From the NCBI GenBank assembly GCA_026129745.1, contig JAHCHL010000008.1, forward strand, positions 62,001-126,000: a stretch of DNA of 64,000 nt, in the 5' to 3' direction. Each line of letters begins with the position of its first letter. The first letter of the stretch is position 1. This DNA comes from Fimbriimonadales bacterium. GTDB lineage: Bacteria; Armatimonadota; Fimbriimonadia; Fimbriimonadales; ATM1. The translations under genes and the position numbers were made by a program. Shown here in pieces: positions 51,457 through 61,257 of the stretch. The notes below the pieces were generated by a model that searched no databases, was not told where the DNA came from, and was given only the letters and a program-made list of their open reading frames with translations.

Positions 51457-53451
51457 TCATTTCTTGAACTTCTCAAACCATGCAATTAGGTAGAGCTGTT
51501 GCGCAAGTTGCCTCGATGATCTGCGCCATCCGTGATACTCCTCGGGCATGCGAACGAGCAGCGTTTCCTTTTTCAACATCTTGAGGGCACGGTAGTACTC
51601 TTCGCTCTGCGACATAGGAGTTCTTAAGTCGGCTTCTCCCGTCATGATCAGTACTGGCGTGTTGACACGATGGACGTAGCTAAGTGGAGATCGTCTTGCA
51701 TACTCCATCGGATCTTCCCATGGAAACGCTTCGAACTGGTAGTACCACGACGGTCCATCCGTTGTGCCTACGAATGAGTGCCAATTGATAACGGGCCTCA
51801 TGCTGCAAGCGGCCGCAAACCGATCGGTGTGGCCGACGATCCATGCGGTGAGGACACCTCCTCCGCTTCCGCCACAAACGAAAAGATTGCGTTCATCGAT
51901 CCAACCCTTTGCAATGGCAGCATCCACCCCTGCCATAAGGTCATCGAAATCTCTTCCTGGATACGAGAATTGAATGCCATTGACGAAAGCCTGCCCATAT
52001 CCGGTGCTTCCACGAGGGTTCGTAAAAAGCACTGCATATCCCAATGCGGCCCAGTTTTGCCATGCCCAGTTCCAACCGACCCCATACATCGACCACGGCC
52101 CCCCGTGAATCCAAAGAACCATTGGATACTTTTTCTCTGGATCGAAATCTATTGGCTTGACCAGCCAACCCTGAACACGAAGGCCGTCAGCGGACTCGTA
52201 CCACATCTCTTCAATGTCTGCGAGCTTCTTGCCTGCGAGAACGTCGTCGTTGACATCCACAATGACACTTGATCGGTCCGGAGTTCGCACGTCAAAGGTC
52301 ACGAGATGTGCAGGCCGCTTCCAATTGGATACAACTGCTGCGACCCTTCCATTTCGCGCCAGGGAGAAGCCGGAAAGTTGTTGCGCTCCATGTGTGATTT
52401 GTCGCATCTCTCCAGTCACGCTCACAAACCGCAGATTTGTCGAGCCATGCTCGCCAACTGTAAAGTAAACACCGCTGTTGTCCCATGCCCACGTCAAACT
52501 TCCCGGCGAACTTGCCAAGTCTCCAGCCAGCATTCGTTTATTGCCGCCGTGCTTGTCCATCAAATAAATGCTCGATATGTGGCTGGTAAAATTCCGCTGA
52601 TCAAACCCAGTGTATGCAATCCACTGGCCGTCTGGTGATACTTGATGGTTGCCATCAGGTCCCATTCTGTCGGTCAACTGGGTCACCGATTTCGATTCGA
52701 CATCGAACGCATAGATCTCAGTGTCGCCCCTCAAATACTCGGCGTCAGGCTTGCGAATCGCGGAGACATAGATTGTCTTTCCATCGGCAGTCCATTGAGG
52801 GTTCGAATGGTTGTAGTCTCCGTCCGTGATTTGTTTCGGCGTTCCGCCAAGTCGCGCGTCTATCACAAAAACGTGCGTCCATCCAACGGGCCGATAACCG
52901 GAACCATCTGCGGCCCATGACAAACGGCTTTCAACAATAGCGCCCCTCGCCCATTGTGCTCCCGTAGGTCTGTCTGGCAACCGGATCGGCAACGGTGATT
53001 CGGATTGCGGAACAAAGGATGTGAAGGCGATTTGCGTTCCATTCGGCGACCATGTGATGCTACCAATGCCTCCCTCAAACGAAGTCAACTTCGCAACCTC
53101 TCGAGTGTCGAGCCACATGACATAGAGTTGCGCGGTCCCATCGCGGTCGCTGATCATTGCAACCCGCTTACTGTCCGGCGAGAAAACGGGCGAAGAGTCT
53201 CGCCAAGAACCCGAAGTAAATTGCCTCACTCGATCACCACGCGGATCTGTCATCCATAGATTGCTTGTTGGCGCATCGCGCATCTTGTCGATAGTCGTCC
53301 GTGAGAAAATAATCATTTCTCCATCGGGGGAAATGTTTGGACTTCCAACAGACTCGAAATCCATGAAAGTCTCTTTTGTAATGCGGTCAGATTGGGCATA
53401 AGCTGCGTTCAGAAAGCCGGTTGCGACGACAATATAGAGGAGAGCCTTCAT
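51457..53451 (-). CDS. Secreted S9C-type oligopeptidase
   Basis: A prolyl-oligopeptidase-family (acylaminoacyl-peptidase-like) enzyme of 664 residues with a signal peptide (LYIVVATGFLNAAYA). A TolB-like seven-bladed propeller (SPNISPDGEMIIFSR, VFSPDSKRVAMISDRDG, QVSPDGQWIAYTGFD) precedes an alpha/beta-hydrolase domain with IHGGPWSMYG, Ser529 in CGGSGGGVL, Asp in TGEADLRTP and His in EEYHGWRRS. The triad looks complete. Start ATG 53451. Substrate unknown; broad peptide scavenging is likely. Confidence 0.94.
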   Translation of the reverse strand: MKALLYIVVATGFLNAAYAQSDRITKETFMDFESVGSPNISPDGEMIIFSRTTIDKMRDAPTSNLWMTDPRGDRVRQFTSGSWRDSSPVFSPDSKRVAMISDRDGTAQLYVMWLDTREVAKLTSFEGGIGSITWSPNGTQIAFTSFVPQSESPLPIRLPDRPTGAQWARGAIVESRLSWAADGSGYRPVGWTHVFVIDARLGGTPKQITDGDYNHSNPQWTADGKTIYVSAIRKPDAEYLRGDTEIYAFDVESKSVTQLTDRMGPDGNHQVSPDGQWIAYTGFDQRNFTSHISSIYLMDKHGGNKRMLAGDLASSPGSLTWAWDNSGVYFTVGEHGSTNLRFVSVTGEMRQITHGAQQLSGFSLARNGRVAAVVSNWKRPAHLVTFDVRTPDRSSVIVDVNDDVLAGKKLADIEEMWYESADGLRVQGWLVKPIDFDPEKKYPMVLWIHGGPWSMYGVGWNWAWQNWAALGYAVLFTNPRGSTGYGQAFVNGIQFSYPGRDFDDLMAGVDAAIAKGWIDERNLFVCGGSGGGVLTAWIVGHTDRFAAACSMRPVINWHSFVGTTDGPSWYYQFEAFPWEDPMEYARRSPLSYVHRVNTPVLIMTGEADLRTPMSQSEEYYRALKMLKKETLLVRMPEEYHGWRRSSRQLAQQLYLIAWFEKFKK

Positions 53452-53676
53452 AAAGGCGTATTCGCCTCGAACTCGGAGATTTCCTTCTAATTGTCCAGAT
53501 GCAAATGGAGCTCTCGCTCGGCATTCAACTCTCGTTTGGTCCGTGCCATAGGTTCCCCCGGCTTCCCGGACGAACGTGGGCCAGCACTGACGTCACTTTC
53601 GGAGAAGCAGCAAGATAATTGCAATGCCGCTTGCATTGGTACTTCATTCGCAACAACTTGGCCGCACGTAGGGTCC

Positions 53677-54951
53677 TCAGTTCGTAAGAACCAAGTTTCT
53701 GGATTCGCTTGTGCGAATCACCGCTCCATGCAATGCATGAGAGTGCCGCAAGTGCGAGTTCAACCGCCACGGCGATTGCAATTCCCTTGCGACTCGCTCT
53801 GCCTCCCGCATGACGCGCAAAACATTCAGACCTAAGATCTTTCCGATTTCCTCATCAGTATAACCTCGGCGTAGGAGTTCTGCAGTGAGCTTTGGATAGG
53901 TTGACACGTCTTCGAGACCAAGAACTCCGCCTCCTCCATCGTAGTCGCCGCCGATTCCAATATGGTCGACTCCAATCATTTGCTTGATGTGATCTATATG
54001 GTCAGCAACCTCAGACAGCGTCGCTCTTGGCCTTGGATTGTCTCGATCCCATTCGGCAAGCAGCCGCGCTGCGTTCTCTGGATCCCGAGCGCGAAACTCT
54101 TCCTGTTTGGCGGTTCTCAGTGCGCGGTGATCGCGAGCCTTGTTCGACACGAACGACTCGAGAATGACGACCATGATTACTCCGCCATTCTGCTTGACGA
54201 GAGGCAAAACGTGATCGGGAACGTTCCGAACGTGATCGCATACGCCTCTTGCGCCTGAGTGCGAGAAGATGACCGGAGCCTTTGAGACTCGAAGTGCATG
54301 CTTCATCGTGGCAGGCGAAACGTGGCTTAGGTCGACAAGCATTCCCAATCGATTCATTTCTAAAACAACTTTCTCGCCGAAATCGCTTAGCCCATTGTTC
54401 AAAGGCGTGTCGGTCGCAGAGTCGGCCCAAGGAGTGTTCGAGTTGTGAGTCAGCGTCATATATCTTGCGCCCATTCGATAGAACATTCGGAGAGTTTCGA
54501 GGGAGTTGTCAATCGAATGTCCGCCCTCCATCCCGATCAAAGACGCGATCTTTCCTCCCCTAAAAACTCGCTCAACATCGTCGGCTGTAAGAGCTAACTC
54601 GAATGTGTCCGGATATCGCTCACTTAACTTGTAAACAAAGTCGATTTGCTCAATCGTTGCCTTGATCGCGTCCGGCCCTTGAATGCTGACCGGCACGTAA
54701 ACCGACCAAAACTGTGCACCGACCCCGCCTTGTCTCAGCCTCGGAATGTCAGTCTGCAAACCCTCAGCGTGTACACGTATGTCAAGGGCGTCAAGGTCGT
54801 ACCTCGCTCGGTTTCGGTGTGCCCACGGCAGATCGTTGTGACCATCGATCAGCGGATACAGCTTGTGCAGCTCGTGGGCGCGAGCCAGGTAGGCGTCATC
54901 CTGAATGGGAGCGCTCAATAATGCTGCAATGGCAAGAAATGGAGCGAACAT
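53677..54951 (-). CDS. Membrane dipeptidase (M19)
   Basis: A zinc dipeptidase of 424 residues, M19 family (renal dipeptidase-like), with a short signal ([17 protein letters not shown]). Metal ligands and motifs: [20 protein letters not shown] (bridging Glu), [24 protein letters not shown] and [12 protein letters not shown]. Hydrolyses dipeptides, also D-amino-acid-containing ones, so it could serve cell-wall peptide recycling. It is divergent from glyQ with about 78 bases between starts, and lies 225 bases upstream of the S9 gene on the same strand; that gap has nothing recognisable. Confidence 0.95.
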   Translation of the reverse strand: MFAPFLAIAALLSAPIQDDAYLARAHELHKLYPLIDGHNDLPWAHRNRARYDLDALDIRVHAEGLQTDIPRLRQGGVGAQFWSVYVPVSIQGPDAIKATIEQIDFVYKLSERYPDTFELALTADDVERVFRGGKIASLIGMEGGHSIDNSLETLRMFYRMGARYMTLTHNSNTPWADSATDTPLNNGLSDFGEKVVLEMNRLGMLVDLSHVSPATMKHALRVSKAPVIFSHSGARGVCDHVRNVPDHVLPLVKQNGGVIMVVILESFVSNKARDHRALRTAKQEEFRARDPENAARLLAEWDRDNPRPRATLSEVADHIDHIKQMIGVDHIGIGGDYDGGGGVLGLEDVSTYPKLTAELLRRGYTDEEIGKILGLNVLRVMREAERVARELQSPWRLNSHLRHSHALHGAVIRTSESRNLVLTN

Positions 54952-55029
54952 GACTCAATTCTACATGGACTGGCAATTGCGTCCCGCCAATGCGGGCAAT
55001 TTAGCCGCTGAGTCAGTAAACTTCGGCAG

Positions 55030-55977
55030 ATGACTCTCCAGGACTTGATTCGACGCCTTGACGACTATTGGGCGAGCAAAGGGTGCCTCATTCTTCAGCC
55101 GTACGACGTCGAGGTTGGGGCAGGGACCATGCACCCCGACACCGTTTTTCGCAGCCTCGGCCCGAAGCCTTGGAGCGCGGCGTATGTGCAACCAAGTCGT
55201 CGACCAGCAGATGGGCGGTACACGCGCAATCCAATGCGTAATCAGCGCTACTTCCAATATCAAGTAACGATGAAGCCAAGCCCAGATGACATCGTGGATC
55301 TTTACATGGGAAGTCTGAATGCAATCGGCTTCAACGTAACTCAAAACGATGTGCGCTTAGTCGAAGATGATTGGGAATCGCCTTCGATGGGTGCAAGTGG
55401 AGTTGGCTGGGAGGTTTGGCTCAATGGTGCGGAGATCACGCAATTTACGTTCTTTCAACAGATGGGCGGCATAGAACTTAATCCTGTTACCGCTGAAATC
55501 ACCTATGGCCCCGAGCGCTTGTGTCTTATGCTGAACGAAGGCATGTCATTCTGGGAGGACTTAGAGTGGGGAAACGGCATCTCCTATCGGGAAGTGAACT
55601 TTGATTTAGAACTGCAGCACAATGTCTACAACTTCGAAGTCGCTGACATAGAAATGCTTTTTCAGCTCTTTGAGATGTACGAAAAGGAGAGCAAGCGCAC
55701 CATCGAAACGGTCTGCAGATACGATGCCAGTTTGGGCAGAGTTGGTGCGTCTGAAGAAAGCAACTCGGGCAGCGATCCAGTCTATTTGGTGTACCCTGCG
55801 TTCGATTTGGCCCTCAAATGCTCGCACGTGTTTAATCTTCTCGATGCTCGAGGGGCACTGTCGCCGACAGAGCGCGGAGCATACATAAACCGAATACGCG
55901 CCCGAGCGCGAGCTTGCTGTTTGAAATACGTGGAGATGCTCGACAGCGCAGTAGCTACGAAAACTTCTCTTGCCTAA
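55030..55977 (+). CDS. glyQ: Glycyl-tRNA synthetase alpha subunit
   Basis: Catalytic subunit of the heterotetrameric bacterial GlyRS. 315 residues, with the family opening [45 protein letters not shown] and [29 protein letters not shown] being a signature; then [16 protein letters not shown]. In most genomes glyS follows directly; here the next gene is on the other strand and overlaps the glyQ 3' end by 23 bases, so glyS must be elsewhere. Confidence 0.97.
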   Translation: MTLQDLIRRLDDYWASKGCLILQPYDVEVGAGTMHPDTVFRSLGPKPWSAAYVQPSRRPADGRYTRNPMRNQRYFQYQVTMKPSPDDIVDLYMGSLNAIGFNVTQNDVRLVEDDWESPSMGASGVGWEVWLNGAEITQFTFFQQMGGIELNPVTAEITYGPERLCLMLNEGMSFWEDLEWGNGISYREVNFDLELQHNVYNFEVADIEMLFQLFEMYEKESKRTIETVCRYDASLGRVGASEESNSGSDPVYLVYPAFDLALKCSHVFNLLDARGALSPTERGAYINRIRARARACCLKYVEMLDSAVATKTSLA

Positions 55978-56257
55978 CAACTGTCACATTTTCGACAAAT
56001 GCGACGATCGCGTAGTACTCAAAGTATTCGTCAGCCATTCGCTGCAAGATAGCTTCTGCGACTAAATCCGTAACAAGTGTTTCTATTTTCACGCTGTTGC
56101 CCGCCCAATCGCTCGCATGGCGTCCTTTTGTTCCTTCCCCTCGAACTTCGATCAGTGTATATCCTTTGGCACCGAGTCGTTTGATGTCCTCGATAATTTT
56201 CAGTTCGAGAACCGATTCAGCAATGATGGTGACTTTCTTGATCGCGTGTGTGTTCAT
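55955..56257 (-). CDS. sbtB: PII-like protein SbtB
   Basis: A 100-residue PII-family signalling protein with a ferredoxin-like fold: [39 protein letters not shown] (T-loop start), [20 protein letters not shown] and a C-terminal strand. In cyanobacteria SbtB binds adenyl nucleotides and c-di-AMP and inhibits the bicarbonate transporter SbtA. The CGPxGC redox end of some cyanobacterial SbtBs is absent. Its ATG overlaps the sbtA stop by four bases. Two c-di-nucleotide-related systems (this and the GGDEF protein) are in the window but unrelated. Confidence 0.85.
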   Translation of the reverse strand: MNTHAIKKVTIIAESVLELKIIEDIKRLGAKGYTLIEVRGEGTKGRHASDWAGNSVKIETLVTDLVAEAILQRMADEYFEYYAIVAFVENVTVVRQEKFS

Positions 56258-57225
56258 ACCGTGAATCCTGCAAGTTGATTGGCAAGCCATAGATAGAGGG
56301 GTATGCCGACCGAGAGATTGAAAGGAAAGGTTATACCAAGCGTAGCGGTCAAGTAAAGGCTGGGGTTGGCTTCGGGCAGTGCAATCCTGACTGCAGCTGG
56401 TGCGGCGATGTACGATGCGCTTGCTGCCATCGCCCCGAGCACGGCGGCCCCACCAGGCGACAGGCCCGAGAGAAGCCCACATGCGACACCCATTGCGCCA
56501 AACAAAACCGGTGCGAGGATTGCAAATCCGAAAATGAAAGGCCCGACCGACCGAACTTCGATCAAGCGCCTTGCCGTAATCATTCCCATTTCAAGCAAAA
56601 AGAGTGTCAGCGCGCCACGAAACAGATCGAAGAACAAAGGCGCGACCGGAGCTACCCCCTCTCTACCAGAAAAAAGACCAATAACCAGACCTCCGAGCAG
56701 AAGCAAGATGGTTCGTCCAGCAAGAACCTCGCGCATGGCTGCTCCCAACGTTCTTCGCTTCATCGCTCGGCTCGCGATGAGCAGCGCAACCAAGATAGCG
56801 GGAATCTCAAGCAATGCGACAAGCGTCGGCATAAACCCTTCGTACGGTGTCTGAAGTCGTTGCATGAGCATCGTAGCGGCGATGAATGTGACCGCCGAAA
56901 CTGAACCGTAGTGCGCGGCAAGCGCAGCGCTGTTAGGTACGTCAAGCCGACCGATCTTTCGTGCAGCCGCGTACGCAATCGCCGGTGTGATTAGTCCGAG
57001 AGCAATCGTGGAAAGTGCGGGCAGCCAAAACTCTCGCAGAGGCGTGTCTGACAGTTCGACACCGCCCTTTAGACCAATTGAAAACAGTAGGTACATGGAG
57101 AGGCCGGTGTAGAGCCCTTCCGGGAATCGAAGATCGCTTTTGATGAACGTTGCGATCATTCCGAGCGCAAAAGCGAGCACGATAGGCGAAAGCAAATTGG
57201 ACCGAAGGACTTCGAGCGATTCCAT
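56254..57225 (-). CDS. sbtA: SbtA-family sodium-dependent bicarbonate transporter
   Basis: A 323-residue membrane protein with about ten hydrophobic segments in two inverted halves, DUF897/SbtA family. Marks: SPIVLAFALGMIATFIKSDLRFPEGLYTGLSMYLLFSIGLKGG (F-P-E...GLKGG), HYGSVSAVTFIAA, LLEIPAILVALLI, and LGAMAASASYIAAPAAVRIALPEANPSLYL in the second half. ATG 57225 is chosen from the family start. Sodium-coupled bicarbonate uptake is the known function of the cyanobacterial homologue. It precedes sbtB on the same transcript. Confidence 0.9.
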   Translation of the reverse strand: MESLEVLRSNLLSPIVLAFALGMIATFIKSDLRFPEGLYTGLSMYLLFSIGLKGGVELSDTPLREFWLPALSTIALGLITPAIAYAAARKIGRLDVPNSAALAAHYGSVSAVTFIAATMLMQRLQTPYEGFMPTLVALLEIPAILVALLIASRAMKRRTLGAAMREVLAGRTILLLLGGLVIGLFSGREGVAPVAPLFFDLFRGALTLFLLEMGMITARRLIEVRSVGPFIFGFAILAPVLFGAMGVACGLLSGLSPGGAAVLGAMAASASYIAAPAAVRIALPEANPSLYLTATLGITFPFNLSVGIPLYLWLANQLAGFTV

Positions 57226-57274
57226 TGGCTGGAGTATGGACGTTGGCCACTTGCGATTTGCCTTCAATCCAACT

Positions 57275-58039
57275 TCAGAACGCCCGTGTCATGCCTCCGT
57301 CAACGAGGAGACTGACTCCTGAAATGTAGGAAGCTCTTTCACTGCACAGGAAAGCAATCGCGTCACCCACTTCATTGGCCTCCGCCATCCGTCTCAATGG
57401 AACTGAACTCGCAACAGATCGATAGTAGTCCTCTTCGGTCCCGTTGTGCAGTTTTGCAAGGTGCGCCTGACGGTCGGTCTTCGTGTGACCTGGCAAGACA
57501 GAATTGACTGTAATGCCGTGAGGTGCGAGCTCGTCTGATTGAAGCCTCGTGAGGCCTCGAATTCCAGATCGCAATGTGGTCGATATGGGAAGGTTTGGAT
57601 TTGGCTCGAAGGCTACCAGGGATGTTACGTGGACGACTCTTCCCCAGCGCGAGTCAATCATCGATGGGGTAACGATTCGCACGAGCCTAACGATGTTGAG
57701 TACAGTCGATTCGAAGCCCTGTCGCCATTGTGCGTCCGTCAGAGCGTCAAGCTTTCCTGCCGGTGGACCGCCCGTGTTCGTGACCAGGATGTCTACTTGG
57801 CCAAGCGACTCATTCGATTGCCGAAACCATCTCTCGATGTCCGATTCATTGGTGACATCGCAAACGGAGCCGACCGCAGCTGGGCCAAGCGCTTCAATTG
57901 CATCCTTGAGTGAGTGCTCAGTCCTAGAACAAATCGAAACGCGAACACCTTCGTCAACAAGTCGCTTGGCAGCCGCAAACCCAATCCCCTTGCTTGCCGC
58001 TGCGACCATTGCCACACGGCCCGAAATGCCCAAATCCAT
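57275..58039 (-). CDS. Atypical short-chain dehydrogenase/reductase
   Basis: A 254-residue SDR: cofactor motif AAASKGIGFAAAK (classical TGxxxGxG altered to A-A-S-K-G-I-G), CDVTNESD, NTGGPPAGKLD, VTSLVAFEPNPN, GITVNSVLPGHTKTDR, and a C-terminal SGVSLLVDGGMTR. The catalytic Y-x3-K is replaced: where YSASK is usual, STTLR is present (Ser and Arg). This is a recognisable FabG-related subgroup with N-T-G-G-P-P and no catalytic Tyr, so the reductase mechanism cannot be the usual one. 49 bases downstream of it the sbtA gene begins. Confidence 0.87.
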   Translation of the reverse strand: MDLGISGRVAMVAAASKGIGFAAAKRLVDEGVRVSICSRTEHSLKDAIEALGPAAVGSVCDVTNESDIERWFRQSNESLGQVDILVTNTGGPPAGKLDALTDAQWRQGFESTVLNIVRLVRIVTPSMIDSRWGRVVHVTSLVAFEPNPNLPISTTLRSGIRGLTRLQSDELAPHGITVNSVLPGHTKTDRQAHLAKLHNGTEEDYYRSVASSVPLRRMAEANEVGDAIAFLCSERASYISGVSLLVDGGMTRAF

Positions 58040-58064
58040 TGCGCCAGTGTAGCGCGGAGCAGGG

Positions 58065-58322
58065 CTAAAGGTTCGTAGGAGTCGAAGACTTTATCTTCTC
58101 AAGCCGCACGTAAATCGATCGAATTCTAGCTGTCGATGGCGGTTCGCCGTTGGCGATATCGTCCAGCCAAGTCACCAGCTCCGTGATTGTTTCTGCACTG
58201 CCTGTCCATGTAGTTCGAACGACCTCCGCGGTCCGCTGAGCTAAGGAGGCCAGCGGCCGCTCAGCCGTCGCCTCCCTCCACCGTTCCGCGAGGTCTGCAA
58301 GTTGCCCTTCTTGAGACATCAT
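58065..58322 (-). CDS. Small helical protein of unknown function
   Basis: An 85-residue protein, predicted all-helical: DLAERWREATAERPL, LAQRTAEVVRTTW, TITELVTWLDDIA, TARIRSIYVRLEKIK. No signal peptide or membrane segment. No family recognised. It lies 25 bases before the SDR gene on the same strand, so the pair may be one transcript. Confidence 0.6.
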   Translation of the reverse strand: MMSQEGQLADLAERWREATAERPLASLAQRTAEVVRTTWTGSAETITELVTWLDDIANGEPPSTARIRSIYVRLEKIKSSTPTNL

Positions 58323-58430
58323 AACGGTTGACTGTTATGCACCAGGAAAGGTTTCAATTGCGCGGGAGGCGGCCGTTCAGGAATACTTGCGGCTAGATTG
58401 CTTGGAATCCCCAAGCCAGGAGGATCGCTC

Positions 58431-58961
58431 ATGAAGCGCTTGTCAAGAGTTTCGCTGTGTTGCTCGATAGTCTTAGGGGCCGCTGCAGTTGCCCAAGGTC
58501 CTGCTGGACCGCCGCCGGAAGTCAAGGCGCTCGAATGGCTTACGGGTCACTGGGAAGGCGAGTTTAAGTGGAACATGATGGGTGTCGAATCAGACTCCAA
58601 AATGACCATCGAAGCAGGATGGGAAGGTCAGTTCCTCAAACTCGTCCAGACGACTGAGGTGCCGGGAATGGATAAGATGATTGAGACCGGCTATCTGGGA
58701 TGGGACGCAAAAGAGAGGAAGTATCGTATGTGGTCATTCTCGAACTACTCTCCCAATCCGAGAATCGAATCGGGATCGCTTCAGGGATCAAAGCTTGTGA
58801 TGACCAGCGAGCCCTGGGACACCGGGATGGGCGACCCGATTACGGGTCGCGGAACGATGGAAAAGCGCAGTGACTCCGAAGTTCACTTTTCTCTCGAGTT
58901 TCAAATGAATGGCACTTGGGAGAAGGTGGGAGAAGGACTGCTCAAAAAAAAGCCACGGTAG
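58431..58961 (+). CDS. DUF1579-like secreted protein
   Basis: A 176-residue protein with a signal peptide (VSLCCSIVLGAAAVAQG). The body resembles the lipocalin-like DUF1579 family: EVKALEWLTGHWEGEFKW, MTIEAGWEGQFLKLVQTTE, METGYLGWDAKERKYRMWSFSN (partial pattern), then SGSLQGSKLVMTSEP and FSLEFQMNGTWEKVGEG. AGGAGG lies seven bases before ATG 58431. Role unknown; periplasmic ligand binding is plausible. Confidence 0.8.
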   Translation: MKRLSRVSLCCSIVLGAAAVAQGPAGPPPEVKALEWLTGHWEGEFKWNMMGVESDSKMTIEAGWEGQFLKLVQTTEVPGMDKMIETGYLGWDAKERKYRMWSFSNYSPNPRIESGSLQGSKLVMTSEPWDTGMGDPITGRGTMEKRSDSEVHFSLEFQMNGTWEKVGEGLLKKKPR

Positions 58962-58982
58962 CCGCCGCATAATTGTTCTTTG

Positions 58983-60263
58983 CTATAGATTTGGCAGTGG
59001 AGCGAACTCCGTTCCTGAGGGAACGGCAAGACTCCATTTGCTCAGTGCGATGGGTTCATTCACTGCTGAAAAAGAGTAGATGACCGTTTCAGATGTTGTC
59101 ACCTTTCCTTCGACTTTGAGAGTCCTGTCGATCCTATTGATGAGTCCGTCGGGTGCTATGTGCAGAGAAACGGTCCAGCCGTCGAACGTCTCGACTGAGA
59201 GCTCTGCTGTGCCGTCAGGTTTGACCGCGACAAGTTGCGTCTTTGAACCGGGAATGAGAAACCTATCCCAGTAGGCTCTGCCAGTCATGAGCGCGACTGC
59301 AAACGGTTCTGAAGGACCACCTAAAGCATCGACGTAATCAAAGACCACCTGTCGCTTTGCATTGCCTCGAACAGCAACACGACTGACACGATTGAACGCG
59401 CTCAGGATGTCGCCAAAGTACAGAACTTCAAGGGATCGGTTCGCCGAGGTGCTTGTCGCTTGCAGACGGAAATTGCCATCGCGCTCCCACCAAACGTTTG
59501 CGTTGCGCGTGTCATCGCCAGCCGAAGTGAATAGATATGCATTCGTCGAATACTCAACGGATTCGAGTCTGCGATAAGCATCTCTGGATCGTTCGACTAC
59601 GGGCTTTGCTTCATCGGTGACAACCGGCGCCGGAAGCGCATTGGGTGCCATGGATTCGACACGAATGGAATCCTTAGGCGGAGTCCAAGGGATTGCGTCT
59701 TCTTTGGGCAGGCCAGCACTGGATACCTCCCACTTTGCTGCTTGCCCTGTCTCGCCGATCATAACGCTCTCGATCAACCAAGTCTTTGACGAGAGTCTCA
59801 CCTTTACGGGAGTATTGGCTTGAGACGCGAATAGAGTGTTTTCTTCGGTTTCACTCTTCAAGAAATCGCTTGCGCCCCACATCGCGCAGAATCGCGCTAG
59901 GCCCACACCAGGATCGAGAAAAACTTGCAAGAGTGGATCACTCGCACCGAATGCAGCTCCGATGTTCTCAACACGTGTTCGCTCTGGTGTGTACGCGTTC
60001 TCTGTATAGACGTTTCTCGCGTTGTCGTGAACAATGATGGTTTGGCCGTCAGCATAAATCGTGGTCTTGTTTCCTGTTGCGGGGTGGAAATCGACTCGGA
60101 ATCGCCCGACAGAGTCTCTGTAGACTTCATACGAGAACTGTGTAAGTTGACCCGATGCAGTTGCGGTGACTTGCACTCGAACCGCACATTCACGCAACTC
60201 GGCATGCGCAATTCGGACAGGCAAAAGCGCGTCGTAACCCAATAGCAACACAGCCGGCAACAT
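58983..60263 (-). CDS. Secreted protein with two LolA-like domains
   Basis: A 426-residue exported protein with a signal (MLPAVLLLGYDALLPVRIAHA). It appears to be two half-barrel LolA-like units in tandem: unit 1 about 25-190 (FSYEVYRDSVGRFRVDFHPATGNKTTIYADGQTIIVHD, WLIESVMIGETG) and unit 2 about 220-410 (ESVEYSTNAYLFTSAGDD, FRLQATSTSANRSLEVLYFGDILSAFN, VSLHIAPDGLINRIDRTLKV). One of three LolA-fold genes in the window, and the only tandem one. Lipid handling is inference. Confidence 0.7.
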   Translation of the reverse strand: MLPAVLLLGYDALLPVRIAHAELRECAVRVQVTATASGQLTQFSYEVYRDSVGRFRVDFHPATGNKTTIYADGQTIIVHDNARNVYTENAYTPERTRVENIGAAFGASDPLLQVFLDPGVGLARFCAMWGASDFLKSETEENTLFASQANTPVKVRLSSKTWLIESVMIGETGQAAKWEVSSAGLPKEDAIPWTPPKDSIRVESMAPNALPAPVVTDEAKPVVERSRDAYRRLESVEYSTNAYLFTSAGDDTRNANVWWERDGNFRLQATSTSANRSLEVLYFGDILSAFNRVSRVAVRGNAKRQVVFDYVDALGGPSEPFAVALMTGRAYWDRFLIPGSKTQLVAVKPDGTAELSVETFDGWTVSLHIAPDGLINRIDRTLKVEGKVTTSETVIYSFSAVNEPIALSKWSLAVPSGTEFAPLPNL

Positions 60264-60282
60264 GGTTGATGATTATCCTACA

Positions 60283-61134
60283 TCAGAATCCAAAAGAGTC
60301 GACGAACTCGATCACTTCGGTTGCAGCAGTGGCGGTAAGCGGCTCGAGCGGTGGCCGGACCGGACCACCAGGTAAACCTCGGTGATCGAGGATCGATTTG
60401 TGAACCGCCGGCTGCGGGTGCGACTTGACTCGACGCACCGCCTCGTCGACAAAGGACTGCAATGCATCGCTTTTTTCTTTGACTTGGCGAGCGATCAAAG
60501 CGGGAAAGGAGTTTGCGAGGCCGCTTATTGTGCCTAAGCCGCCCTTTGACATGGACCCAAGAATCAAACGCTCGTCACCAACGAACACGCTCTTGTTTGC
60601 TCCTTTGGCAATCGCAAGGTACTGTTCGAGCAAGTCCTTGTCTCCCGAACTGTCTTTGATGCCAATGCAGTGCTCAAATCCAAACAGAGATTCGACAAGC
60701 CCGCTTTCCAAAGTGACACCGGTTGTTTTTGGGAAGTTATAGATTAGGCAAGGGAGATCGCATGACCGCAACAATTCTTCGAACCATTTCTTCAAACCTG
60801 TTTGCGAAGCAGGAAAATAGAACGGCGGGAGCACAAGCGAAGCGGCTGCCCCAGCTCTTTTGGCCTGATCGGAGAGCCAGATCGCTTCGGTGATTGAGCA
60901 AGTTCCTGCCCCCAAAATGATCTTGAGCGCACCTGAATGCTCAACTGCAAACCGAAGCAAATCACGCTTCTCAATTGCACTCAAGCTCGGTCCTTCTCCA
61001 TTCGTTCCGGCGACGACAACGCCGTCCATGCCGTTCGCTTCGTGCCACGCGAGGAGCCTCGCTACACCGGGATAGTCGATCTGTCCAGAAGCATCGAATG
61101 GAGTTACGAGGGCTGTGTACGCACCAGCGAGCAT
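60283..61134 (-). CDS. DapA/N-acetylneuraminate lyase family aldolase
   Basis: A 283-residue class I aldolase of the DHDPS/NAL superfamily: YTALVTPFDASGQIDYPG at the start, GVVVAGTNGEGPSLS, VLPPFYFP, CLIYNFPKTTGV with the Tyr, and GIKDSSGDKDLLE with the Schiff-base Lys. The residues T-N-G-E (rather than GTTGE) and the neighbourhood lack of lysine genes leave it open whether it is 4-hydroxy-tetrahydrodipicolinate synthase or another member of the family (e.g. a sugar-acid aldolase). ATG 61134 chosen on family start; GTG 61158 is possible. The true dapA function is not proven. Confidence 0.85.
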   Translation of the reverse strand: MLAGAYTALVTPFDASGQIDYPGVARLLAWHEANGMDGVVVAGTNGEGPSLSAIEKRDLLRFAVEHSGALKIILGAGTCSITEAIWLSDQAKRAGAAASLVLPPFYFPASQTGLKKWFEELLRSCDLPCLIYNFPKTTGVTLESGLVESLFGFEHCIGIKDSSGDKDLLEQYLAIAKGANKSVFVGDERLILGSMSKGGLGTISGLANSFPALIARQVKEKSDALQSFVDEAVRRVKSHPQPAVHKSILDHRGLPGGPVRPPLEPLTATAATEVIEFVDSFGF

Positions 61135-61257
61135 GCGCGTATCATGGCCTATCACCAAGCAAAGTTGCCTCGCATGAACTTTGGCTACTACTGTTCGTGA
61201 GTTCTTTGCGATGAGCTGTTATGCCAGCGCCCTGGCTAGAATCAGGATAATTGGATC

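Noticed and set aside
53491-53676. Possible small gene in the gap between the dipeptidase and S9 peptidase genes
   Set aside because: No frame with ribosome site, signal or motif; treated as intergenic.
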